A stretch of DNA of 50,391 nucleotides from JBJXHG01 sp046160865 (GTDB lineage: Bacteria > Planctomycetota > UBA1135 > GCA-002686595), in NCBI GenBank assembly GCA_046160865.1, contig JBJXHG010000030.1, forward strand, positions 1 through 50,391, written 5' to 3'. The notes beneath the pieces are model-generated. The model was not told the origin of the DNA. It was given only the letters and a program-made list of their open reading frames with translations, and did no database searches. Below are positions 30,533 through 38,097 of this stretch, one piece after another. The position numbers were made by a program, and so were the translations under genes. Every line of letters begins with the position of its first letter. Position 1 is the stretch's first letter.

Positions 30533-32876
30533 GCGCGCCCGCGTCGCTCGACTCTCGCGACGCCTGGCTGCGTGGCTCGTCGTCCTCGCGTGTCTGGCCG
30601 AGCTCGCGCAGGCCGGCGACAGCACGGTGGGGGAGCGGCTCGCCGCACTGTCGAAGCTTCCGCCGCTCGAAGCGTGCGACAAGATCGAGCGCCTGCTCGA
30701 CGAGGATCCGACCGAGGACGATCGACGCGCGGTCTTGCGCAGGCTGCGCGAGCTCTCGCCGCGGGCTGTTCCAGCGCGCAGCGAGCACGAGGGTGCGGTG
30801 GTGGATGGACTGCGCACGAGCGCGGCGCCGCGCAGTGCCGAAACGCTCGGCCGTCACGTGATCGTGCTCGCCCCGCCGGAGGCGTTGACGGCCGCCAGCG
30901 CGGTCGACGCGCTCGCGACGCTCGACCTCGCGTACACCTGCTTGCGCGATCTGTTCGCATTCGATCCGAACGCGGCCGCTGGCCGACGCTGCGTGCTCTA
31001 CGCGACGTCCGACGTGAAGGGCGAGCCGCAAGGCGACGTCGACCGGCTGACGATCGCGTTCGCGAGCGACCCGCCGCTCCGCGCGCAGGACGTCGAAGCG
31101 CTCGTGCGCGAGCTCGGCCGCATGTTCGCCGCGCGGCATCCGGCGCAGCAGCTCTTCTCGGCCGGCTTCGCGAACGGTTGGGCCGACGTCGCGCGCGTGT
31201 ACGTCGCCGATCGGATCGCGTTCCAGGGTGATCCGCTGCGCGCGCGTTTCAACGCGTACCGCGCAGCGTTCGAGGAGGCCGCGCGCGCGGAGTACGTCGC
31301 GACGCGTTTGCCGATCGAGGCGATCGGTTCGTCCGCTGCGAGCGCTTGCTTGCTGCGGCTCGCGCTGGTCGGGAACGACGCGCGCGCGTTGCCCGATTGG
31401 GCGCCGTTCCGCCGCCTCTTTCGCGAAGTCGTGCGCGGCGGCGAGCCTCCGCTCCATCTGCACCCCGCGCTGCAGGCGAGCGCGCTCTCGAAGGCGTTCG
31501 GTGCGGCACGCACACGCGCGGTGCTGGCCGAGTTCCGGTTCCCCCCCGACGTCTTCGCGGAGCGCGAGGCCGAAACGTGGTCCAAGCGCGCGACCGCCGC
31601 GCGCAAGAGCTCGGACGCGGAACGCTGGAAGCAGGACGGCGAGATCGTGCTGCGCGAATGGAGAGTGATCGGCCCGCTCGCGCGCGCCGCGCATGCCGCG
31701 GGTCCCGGAGATCCGCTCGACGTGGAGAATTGGAGCGCCGTCGACCTGCGCGCGTTGCCGTCGATCGACGGCGCGGCGTGGTCGGAAGATGTGCGCACCG
31801 ACGAGCGCGGTCTGCTCGATCTCTCCGCGCTGCCGCGCGGAAAGGAGCCGGGGATTTTCTACTTGGTCGCGCGTTGGCCCGATGCGTTGACGAAGACCTC
31901 GGCGCTCTTCGTCGCGAGCACCGGCGAAGTGACCGGCTGGCTGAACGGTGTGCGCGTCGCGCGGCACGCCGGCGGCGCAGAAGCGAACCCCGCTGCGGCG
32001 GCCCGTGTCTTCACGCGCGGGGCCCCGAAAGGCTCGTCGATCGTGATGCAGCTCGTCAGTGCGGGCGGACCGACGGCGTTGCACGTGCGTGCCAGCGCGC
32101 AGACGCCGCTCGAGTACGCGTACCGCGTCGAGCTCCGCTCGCCGGACGTCGAGCGCCGCTTGGCCATCGTGCGCTACCTGGGCTCGCGCCGTGTCGATGC
32201 GGAACTCGTGCTCGATGCGTTGAAGGGCGCGGTCTCCGACGCGGCGCGCGAGGTGCGCGTCGCGGCAGCGCGCGGCTTGGCGGCGGCGCGCAATCGCCCC
32301 GACGCAGTCGCCGCGCTCGTCGACCAGTGGGGGCTCGAGAAGGAGAGCTTCGTCGCCGCGACCCTGTTCGCGGCGCTCGAGGAGCTCACGTTCGAGCGCT
32401 TCGAGAGCAGTGCGGCCGCGGCGCGTTGGTGGCGCGAGGACGGCGGCAAGCGTTGGCGCCAGGCGCGCTTCATCGAGTGCGAGAGCGCGCTCGCCGACCG
32501 GCGCGTGAGCGGCGGCGGACTCGGCTCGAATCCGAGCGCGTTCGGCGGTCTGTGTGTCGATCGCTGCTTCGGCGCGGATCCGTCGGACCGCATGGAAGTC
32601 GTGCTCGAAGCGCCGACGGCGGGCCCGCGCGAAGTGCGCCTGCGCTACGCGTGTCCGCGCGGCGGCGCACGCATCGCGCTGCGCGTGTGGCGCGGCGACG
32701 AGATCGTGTTCACGCGCGAAGGGCTGGAGGTCGTGGGCACCGCCGATTGGCAGACGTGGAGCTGGCTCAGCGTACCGGTCGGCGACTTGCGAGCGGGCAA
32801 GCATCGCGTCGAGCTCCTGCTCGCCAATGGTTGCATTGCCTGCGACGTGATCGGTCTGACCCCGCGAACGCAATAG
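30513..32876 (+). CDS. Large exported protein: degenerate gluzincin-like region, HEAT-like repeats, C-terminal beta domain
   Basis: This 787-residue protein starts with a long basic signal sequence (hydrophobic core AAWLVVLACLAELAQA). Around residues 195-235, LVRELGRMFAARHP…GFANGWADVARVYVADRI resembles the zinc-site region of planctomycete M60/MA-type peptidases, but the HExxH motif is RELGR, so metal catalysis is unlikely. Residues about 530-640 contain HEAT-like helices (RLAIVRYLGSRR, AAREVRVAAARGLAAA). The last 120 residues (RMEVVLEAPTAGPREVRLRYACP… to LAGKHRVELLLANG-like end) look like a carbohydrate-binding jelly roll. The stop codon sits at the centre of a 92-bp palindrome. Function unknown. 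Confidence 0.75.
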   Translation: MQLRVLKRARVARLSRRLAAWLVVLACLAELAQAGDSTVGERLAALSKLPPLEACDKIERLLDEDPTEDDRRAVLRRLRELSPRAVPARSEHEGAVVDGLRTSAAPRSAETLGRHVIVLAPPEALTAASAVDALATLDLAYTCLRDLFAFDPNAAAGRRCVLYATSDVKGEPQGDVDRLTIAFASDPPLRAQDVEALVRELGRMFAARHPAQQLFSAGFANGWADVARVYVADRIAFQGDPLRARFNAYRAAFEEAARAEYVATRLPIEAIGSSAASACLLRLALVGNDARALPDWAPFRRLFREVVRGGEPPLHLHPALQASALSKAFGAARTRAVLAEFRFPPDVFAEREAETWSKRATAARKSSDAERWKQDGEIVLREWRVIGPLARAAHAAGPGDPLDVENWSAVDLRALPSIDGAAWSEDVRTDERGLLDLSALPRGKEPGIFYLVARWPDALTKTSALFVASTGEVTGWLNGVRVARHAGGAEANPAAAARVFTRGAPKGSSIVMQLVSAGGPTALHVRASAQTPLEYAYRVELRSPDVERRLAIVRYLGSRRVDAELVLDALKGAVSDAAREVRVAAARGLAAARNRPDAVAALVDQWGLEKESFVAATLFAALEELTFERFESSAAAARWWREDGGKRWRQARFIECESALADRRVSGGGLGSNPSAFGGLCVDRCFGADPSDRMEVVLEAPTAGPREVRLRYACPRGGARIALRVWRGDEIVFTREGLEVVGTADWQTWSWLSVPVGDLRAGKHRVELLLANGCIACDVIGLTPRTQ

Positions 32877-32919
32877 CGTTCGCGGGCTGAGACCGATCAC
32901 GTCGCAGGCAATGCAACCA
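32828..32919. repeat. 92-bp near-perfect palindrome centred on a stop codon
   Basis: The 44-nt arms at 32828-32871 and 32876-32919 pair at 42 positions around a 4-nt AATA loop. The inner 11 bp (CCCGCGAACGC / GCGTTCGCGGG) are perfect, then two mismatches, then 30 more perfect pairs (TGGTTGCATTGCCTGCGACG…). The left arm encodes the last 15 residues of the 787-aa protein and its TAG stop occupies the loop. It lies between convergent genes and could terminate both. Confidence 0.9.
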
Positions 32920-32973
32920 CTCGGTGGGGCGAACGCTCTGCAGCTGCCTCTCTTCTTCTTCCGCCGCCTGCAC

Positions 32974-33630
32974 TCACCTCTTCCCGCCCGTCATCGGAAC
33001 GAACCGCACCGGAAACAACACCGTCCGCGTGCAGCCGTGTTCGTGCTTGTCGATGACGACGAGCTGCTGCTCGCGACCTCCGATCGGCAGCACCATGCGC
33101 CCGCCCACGCGCAGCGCGTCGATGAGCGGTGCGGGGACCTCTTCGGGTGCCGCTGCGACGAGGATCGCGTCGAACGGCGCACCTTCCGTGCACTCGGTCC
33201 ATGCGTCGCCCGCGCACACGCGCGCATTCGCGAAGCCGAGCCGAGCGAGCGTCACGCGCGCCAGATCCGCGAGCTCCGGGACGATCTCGAGCGTGCGCAC
33301 GTCGCGCGCGAGTGTCGCGAGCACGGCGGCTTGATAGCCGCTGCCCGTGCCGACCTCGAGCACGCGCTCCGCGCCGCGCAGGCCGAGTACATCCGTCATT
33401 GCGGCGACTATGTACGGCTGCGAGATCGTCTGCCCAGCGCCGATGCAGAGCGGCCGATCCGCGTACGCTTCGGCGGCGAGGTGCGGCGGCACGAACTCGT
33501 GCCGCGGAAGTGCACGCAGCGCGAGCAAGACGCGCGAATCGGTGATTCCGCGGGCCGCGATCTGCTCGCGCACCATCGTCTCGCGCTCCTCCACGCGATC
33601 GTCAGAGTTGGGACTGCGGTGTGAAACCAT
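32974..33630 (-). CDS. pcm: Protein-L-isoaspartate O-methyltransferase
   Basis: This 218-residue SAM-dependent methyltransferase repairs isoaspartyl residues in damaged proteins. Diagnostic segments are MVREQIAARGITDSRVLLALRALPRHEFVP, the PLCIGAGQTISQPYIVAAM active-site stretch, and motif I EVGTGSGYQAAVLA for SAM binding. The C-terminal LPIGGREQQLVVIDK motif is also present. Length matches the family. ATG 33630 is chosen as the first in-frame start near the conserved N-terminus. The gene is divergent from the glycosyltransferase, with a 45-bp gap. Confidence 0.97.
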   Translation of the reverse strand: MVSHRSPNSDDRVEERETMVREQIAARGITDSRVLLALRALPRHEFVPPHLAAEAYADRPLCIGAGQTISQPYIVAAMTDVLGLRGAERVLEVGTGSGYQAAVLATLARDVRTLEIVPELADLARVTLARLGFANARVCAGDAWTECTEGAPFDAILVAAAPEEVPAPLIDALRVGGRMVLPIGGREQQLVVIDKHEHGCTRTVLFPVRFVPMTGGKR

Positions 33631-33675
33631 TGCGCGCACGCGCAGCGCGCGTGGACGGCGCACGCGCGTTTCGCG

Positions 33676-34695
33676 ATGCTCTATAACATGCCGCCGCCGG
33701 ATGCTCCTCGATTGCGCGACACGGTGGGACGACTCGTCGTCTTCAATTGTCACGAGGCGTGGGTCCACCAGCTCGACGGCCTGCCGTACGACCTCGATGT
33801 CGTCGTCGGGCTCAAAGGACGCTACGCCGAGCGCTGGGACAACGCGATGCGGCCGTTGCCCGCGCGCGCGAGGGAAGTGCGCTTGCCGGAAGTGCGCACC
33901 GACGACGTGAGCTGCGTCGTCACGCACAACATCACGGACCTGCTCGACGTGAAGGCCTTCGATGCGCCGAAGATCCTCGTGCTCCACTCGACGCTCGCTG
34001 GGCGCCTGCACACCGAGCAGAGCGACCTCGACCCTGCTCGCGCGAGCGAAGTACTGCACGTCTACGCGGAGCGCGCCGGCGTGCACGTCGTCGCGGTCTC
34101 CGAGCTCAAGGGCCGCTCGTGGGGCTTCACGCAGGATGTCGTCGAGCTGAGCGCGGATCCAGGCGCATACCCGGAGCCGACGTGCGAGCTCGCATCGGGC
34201 TTGCGGGTCAGCAACTTCGTGCAGCGGCGTCGGGAAATCTTGTGCATGGATCTGCACGACGCCGCGTTCGCGGGATTGCCGTTGCGAATCGTCGGCCACA
34301 ATCCCGAGCTGCCGGGAGTGCGCGCGGCCGGGAGCTGGAACGAGCTCAAGGAGATCCTGCGCGTGCACCGCTTCTTCGTGCACACCGCCGATCCGCGGCT
34401 CGAAGACGGCTACAACATGGCGACGCTCGAGGCGATGGCCGCGGGCTTGCCGGTGCTCGGCAATCGCCATCCGACGTCACCGATCGAGCACGAGCAGAGC
34501 GGCTTCCTCTCCGACGATCCGCGTGAGCTGCGCGAGTACGCGACGCGCTTGCTCGAAGATCGCGACCTCGCGTTGCGCATGGGTCGCGCAGCGCGCCGCA
34601 CGGTGGAAGAGCGCTTCCACGTGCAGCGCTTCCGCGCGGGCTTCGAGCGCTCGATCGCCACGGCGCGCGCGAAATGGCGCACGCGTCGGCGCTGA
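33676..34695 (+). CDS. GT-B glycosyltransferase (family 4-like)
   Basis: This 339-residue cytosolic protein shows the C-terminal Rossmann domain of GT4 enzymes: LRIVGHNPELPGV, a segment LEDGYNMATLEAMAAGLPVLGN corresponding to the acid-x7-Glu donor-binding motif, then SGFLSDDPRELREYATRLLEDRDLALRMGRAARRTVEERF. The N-terminal domain is compact (VVFNCHEAWVHQLDGLPYDLDVVVG; THNITDLLDV). It should transfer a sugar from a nucleotide donor. There is no surrounding polysaccharide cluster, so the acceptor is unknown. The start is ATG 33676. Confidence 0.88.
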   Translation: MLYNMPPPDAPRLRDTVGRLVVFNCHEAWVHQLDGLPYDLDVVVGLKGRYAERWDNAMRPLPARAREVRLPEVRTDDVSCVVTHNITDLLDVKAFDAPKILVLHSTLAGRLHTEQSDLDPARASEVLHVYAERAGVHVVAVSELKGRSWGFTQDVVELSADPGAYPEPTCELASGLRVSNFVQRRREILCMDLHDAAFAGLPLRIVGHNPELPGVRAAGSWNELKEILRVHRFFVHTADPRLEDGYNMATLEAMAAGLPVLGNRHPTSPIEHEQSGFLSDDPRELREYATRLLEDRDLALRMGRAARRTVEERFHVQRFRAGFERSIATARAKWRTRRR

Positions 34696-34701
34696 CGTCG
34701 A

Positions 34702-35201
34702 TCAGTCGCCGACGCGGACGAGATCGAACTCCTTCGTCTCGGCCGGCTCGCCTGCGCTGAAGAACGTCCACGCGCTCTTCAGGTGATCCTTGTCGACCAC
34801 GCGAATCACCGCTTGGTGCATGTGTCCGTCCTTGGCGCAGACCAGGTTCGTTCCGCCCGCGCAGCGGAAAGTGAGAGTTCCGTCGCTCGCGGTGTCCTGC
34901 ATCCGCATCGCGCGGAGCACTCGCGCGTGAGCATCAGCTCGCCGTGATCGAGGTGGTACATCGTGATCATCTCGTGCGGCGTACCGGGGAAGAGATCCTC
35001 CATGAGGACGCTGCCACCCGACGTGATGCGGTACGTGATCGTTTCCTTCGGCTCCACGCTGCCAGGCTTGCTCTCCCAGCGGCCGGCGAGGACTTTCAAC
35101 GCTTCGAACTGCGCTGCGGCGTCGGCGTCGCGAGGGCTGGCGCTCGTCGTCGTGCAGGCGGCAGCGAGCACGGCGAGCGATGAGCACGAGAGTGAGTGCA
35201 C
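34702..35201 (-). pseudogene. Lipoprotein related to DUF1579, interrupted by a frameshift
   Basis: The N-terminal part (GTG 35201, signal ending LAVLAAAC, then FEALKVLAGRWESKPG…PHEMITMYHLDHGELMLT) and the C-terminal part (AMRMQDTASDGTLTFRCAGGTNL…VCAKDGHMHQAVIRVVDKDHLKSAWTFF) lie in different frames. They join near 34906-34920, inside a GCGCG run. One extra base there would restore a continuous protein of about 166 residues with the expected CA.RMQ junction. A 14-bp tandem duplication (CGAGAGTGAGTGCA, 35187-35214) covers the proposed start. Either a real pseudogene or a single-base assembly error. Confidence 0.75.
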
Positions 35202-35305
35202 GAGAGTGAGTGCACGAGCTTCGCGGAGAGCCTCCTGCTTGCGTGTGGTGTGATCCGATCGAAGCGAGCGCTGGACGGCGTGTCGATTCGCGAACGGTTG
35301 CGAAC

Positions 35306-35343
35306 GAACGGGCCGAGAACGATGCGACGCTCCCGGCCCGTTC
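35306..35343 (-). terminator. Hairpin after the VOC gene
   Basis: A perfect 10-bp stem (GAACGGGCCG / CGGCCCGTTC) with an 18-nt loop lies just past the stop of the minus-strand VOC gene at 35356 and upstream of the frameshifted lipoprotein. No T tract is present. Confidence 0.5.
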
Positions 35344-35355
35344 TGCATCCGCGCG

Positions 35356-35835
35356 CTACTTCTTCGCGGGCATCTCGCCGCACTGCGCCTTCATGCCCTC
35401 CGTGATCTGCTCGGGCGACAAGTCCTTCATGTGCGTCGCGATCGACCAGGAGTGGCCGAACGGATCGGCGACTTGGCCGTAGCGATCGCCCCAGAACATG
35501 TCGGTCACCGGCATCTTCGCCGTGGCGCCGGCCTTCACCGCGCGGTCGAACGATGCGTCGACGTTGTCGACGTAGAGGTGCAGCGTGACGGGCGTGCCCT
35601 TGAGCGCGAGCGGTGATTGCGCGCCCATTTCCGGACACTCTTCACCGAGCATCACGGTCGCGTTTCCGATGCGCATCTCGGCGTGCATGGTCTTCCCGTC
35701 GGGACCGGGCATGCGGAACGTCTCTTTCGCGTCGAATGCCTTGGCATAGAACGCGACCGCCTTGTCGACGCCCTTGCAGACGATGTGCGGAGTGACGGAC
35801 GTGTAGCCGTCGGGAATGGTTTTGACCTTCGCCAT
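35356..35835 (-). CDS. VOC-family (PhnB/glyoxalase-like) protein
   Basis: This is a 159-residue protein of the vicinal-oxygen-chelate fold. It has SVTPHIVCKGVDKAVAFYAKAFDAKET, MHAEMRIGNATVMLGEE, VTLHLYVDNVDASFDRAVKAGA and MFWGDRYGQVADPFGHSWSIATH, the pattern of PhnB/YdcE-like members. A 20-residue lysine-rich tail follows. Some relatives bind a metal and small ligands; most have no known reaction. The start ATG 35835 is clear, with a GGAG-type element just upstream on the minus strand. It sits in a group of unrelated short genes. Confidence 0.92.
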   Translation of the reverse strand: MAKVKTIPDGYTSVTPHIVCKGVDKAVAFYAKAFDAKETFRMPGPDGKTMHAEMRIGNATVMLGEECPEMGAQSPLALKGTPVTLHLYVDNVDASFDRAVKAGATAKMPVTDMFWGDRYGQVADPFGHSWSIATHMKDLSPEQITEGMKAQCGEMPAKK

Positions 35836-35865
35836 GTTGTTGCTCCTGGAATCGAGGGATGTTGC

Positions 35866-36231
35866 TCACCGCGCGGCAGACGACGGTGTGCGTCCGAATT
35901 TCTGCGTAGCGTAACCGACGATCATGCCGGTGATCGCGCCGGGCAGCATGATCTCCCAGTAGTAGTGGTCGCCGTACTTGTCGCCCATTAGGGCAACCAA
36001 GTACGCGAGCAAAGTTCCGAGCACCAAGCCAACGACGAGTCCGGCGGGAACCGAGCGCTTCCTCGTCGCAAGCCAGCCGAGCAGCACACCCACCAACAAC
36101 CCCTTGAACGTCGATCCGATGACGATGTCGCGGATCTGCTCTTGGAGCTTCGGGCCGTAGAACCACGCCGAAGCACCGTCCACGCAACCGAGCACTGCGC
36201 CGAGGACGAGACCGAGCACGGGTTTGTTCAC
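35866..36231 (-). CDS. Small glycine-rich membrane protein, unknown function
   Basis: This 121-residue protein has three or four hydrophobic helices with glycine zippers (GLVLGAVLGCVDG, GLLVGVLLGWLATRK, GLVVGLVLGTLLAYLVAL, MLPGAITGMIVGYATQKFG). It is probably an inner-membrane protein. I chose GTG 36231 because AAGGAG lies 9 bases upstream, although an in-frame ATG exists about 30 bp further up. No family is recognised. The stop lies about 30 bp upstream of the VOC gene start on the same strand, so they may be cotranscribed. Confidence 0.7.
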   Translation of the reverse strand: MNKPVLGLVLGAVLGCVDGASAWFYGPKLQEQIRDIVIGSTFKGLLVGVLLGWLATRKRSVPAGLVVGLVLGTLLAYLVALMGDKYGDHYYWEIMLPGAITGMIVGYATQKFGRTPSSAAR

Positions 36232-36307
36232 GTTGTGTTTCTCCTTCGCATGGATGTGCATTCGCGCGTGCGGATGCGAACGATCGCGGCCGCAAGCATG
36301 TTCCGCG

Positions 36308-37300
36308 TCACGGCGCTGTTCCTTTGGACGACCAGAACAAAAGGAACGCGACGCGCAGCACGAGGTAGGTGAGGACGAGGACGATCGCGGTCTGGTACCG
36401 CCCGGCGAAGCGCACGATGCGCGGGCCGAACCCCTCACGATAGGCGGAGACCGGCAGCTTCGACGCGTAGCGGTGTACCTCGTCGAGCAGCTCTCTCGCG
36501 TTGCGGTAGCGGTCGTCGCGCACGGCGGACATCGCCTTCCCGATGATCGCGCGCAATGCGCGCGGCAGCGATCGAGCCGGGTCGGGCCGTTCCGGCGAGC
36601 CGAGCAGCAAGAACGCGAGGATCGCTCCGAGCGCGAACACGTCGGCGCGCTCGTCGATCGCCGCGACATCGCCGCGCGCTTGCTCGGGCGGCATGTAGCC
36701 GGGCGTGCCGATCACGGTTCCGTGCTGCGTCGCGGGTGCTGCCGCGTGCGGAGCGGGCGCGCCGGCGTGCACGTCATCGCCGTGCAGCGACTTCGCGACG
36801 CCGAAGTCGAGCACGAGCACTTCGCCGAACGTCCCGACGCGCACGTTCTCGGGCTTCAGGTCGCGGTGGACGACGCCTTGCGCGTGTGCAGCAGCGACGG
36901 CTTCGCAGATGCGCGCGAACACGCGCAGCTTCTCGTCGGTCGTGTGCGTGCGGCGCGCGAACTCGTCGAGTCGTTCGCCGGCCACGTACTTCATCGCGTA
37001 GAACGCACGCCCGTCGGCCAGCGTGCCCGCGTCGTATACCGGCACGATGCCCGCGTGCTCGAGCCGCGCGAGGATGCGCGCCTCGGCGCGCAGCCGATCT
37101 GCGATCGCGCCGGAGCGCGCGGCGTCGTTCACGATCTTGATGGCGACGTCGCGGCCGAGCTCGAGATCTTCGGCGAGGTAGACGACGCCCATGCCGCCGC
37201 GACCGATTTCTTGCCGCACGCGGTAGCGGTCACTCGCGAACGCCGGCTCGTCGGGCAAGCGGCGCAGGTGCGACAGCGCGGCGTCGGAGAGATCGCTCAC
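36308..37300 (-). CDS. Membrane-anchored Ser/Thr protein kinase
   Basis: This 330-residue kinase has GRGGMGVV at 33-40, ATP-binding Lys55, HRDLKPENV at 145-153, DFGVAKS at 165-171 and MPPEQARGD in the activation segment, so it is probably active. A single C-terminal helix (about 302-322, AIVLVLTYLVLRVAFLLFW) would tether it to the membrane with almost nothing outside. Its start is the GTG at 37300, overlapping the stop of the sigma-factor gene by 4 bp (GTGA). The tight coupling implies that kinase and sigma factor work together; such pairing is common in Planctomycetota. Confidence 0.92.
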   Translation of the reverse strand: MSDLSDAALSHLRRLPDEPAFASDRYRVRQEIGRGGMGVVYLAEDLELGRDVAIKIVNDAARSGAIADRLRAEARILARLEHAGIVPVYDAGTLADGRAFYAMKYVAGERLDEFARRTHTTDEKLRVFARICEAVAAAHAQGVVHRDLKPENVRVGTFGEVLVLDFGVAKSLHGDDVHAGAPAPHAAAPATQHGTVIGTPGYMPPEQARGDVAAIDERADVFALGAILAFLLLGSPERPDPARSLPRALRAIIGKAMSAVRDDRYRNARELLDEVHRYASKLPVSAYREGFGPRIVRFAGRYQTAIVLVLTYLVLRVAFLLFWSSKGTAP

Positions 37301-38040
37301 GCGCGCTCTTCTCCGAGCAACGCGCGCGACTCGGCCTCGAATTCGTCGTCGTCCGTGCAGATCACGCGCAGCCGCGCGCGCACGCGCGCCTTGAACTCGC
37401 GGCGCGCCCACGCGAGGTCGTTCGTGACTTGCGTCACCGGGACGCCGTGCTCCGCTGCGAGCGCCGCGTACGTCGGTGCAAGGCTCGCGTCGGGGCCCTC
37501 GACGTCGTAGCGCTGGAACATGGCGAACACGCGCTGTTTGCCGGTGCGCTCGCACGCGGTGCGCAGCTCCTCGAGCGCGTGCTCGAACAAGCCGCGCACC
37601 CACTCGCGGTGGAAGAGGCGCTCGAGCTCCGGATCACCGGGCGCCGTCGTGTGTTCGTCGATGTCGACGTGACCGCGGTCTCCGCCGCGCTTCTGTCGCG
37701 AGCGCGACTCGAGCTCGTGCGCGACGTGGCGATCGAGGCACGTGCGCAGGAACGTCCGAAAAGTCCCCTTCGACGCGTCGTACGCCGAGAAGAAGCTCTT
37801 CTCGAACGCGCGCAACAAGAAGTCCTGCGTCAACTCCTGCGCGTCGTCGTTCGAGAGCTTCCAGCGCGCGCGCACGTACGCGTACACGGGCTTCCAATAC
37901 GCGGCGGAGATCGTCTCCCAAGCCTCCTTGCGCGCGAGCGGATCGTCCGCGCGTGCGGCGACGATCGCGGAGTGACGCGTGCGCGGGAAGCGGCTGCCCC
38001 CGCCGCCGAGGTCGGTGTCGTGTTCGCGATGGGGGGACAC
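37297..38040 (-). CDS. ECF-type sigma factor (planctomycete kinase-associated group)
   Basis: This 247-residue protein begins with an unstructured segment, then region 2 (ETISAAYWKPVYAYVRARWKLSNDDAQELTQDFLLRAFEKSFFSAYDASKGTFRTFLRTCLDRHVAHE), the core-RNA-polymerase and -10 binding helices. Region 4 is at about 165-225 (PTYAALAAEHGVPVTQVTNDLAWARREFKARV). The long acidic linker and downstream kinase match the group of ECF-like factors whose partner is a Hanks kinase rather than a classic anti-sigma factor. I used GTG 38040; the frame is open far upstream, so the exact start is uncertain. Confidence 0.87.
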   Translation of the reverse strand: MSPHREHDTDLGGGGSRFPRTRHSAIVAARADDPLARKEAWETISAAYWKPVYAYVRARWKLSNDDAQELTQDFLLRAFEKSFFSAYDASKGTFRTFLRTCLDRHVAHELESRSRQKRGGDRGHVDIDEHTTAPGDPELERLFHREWVRGLFEHALEELRTACERTGKQRVFAMFQRYDVEGPDASLAPTYAALAAEHGVPVTQVTNDLAWARREFKARVRARLRVICTDDDEFEAESRALLGEERA

Positions 38041-38097
38041 GCGGATCCACGAATACCACACGCTTGCGCGGTGCGTATCATCCGCGCTCTTCGATCG

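Noticed and set aside
28812..32900. A 1362-codon minus-strand open frame spanning moaA, the rhodanese gene and the 787-aa gene
   Set aside because: Only its last 341 codons are moaA. The rest is arginine/alanine-rich antisense of better-supported genes with signal peptides and known motifs; long spurious frames are expected at this GC content.
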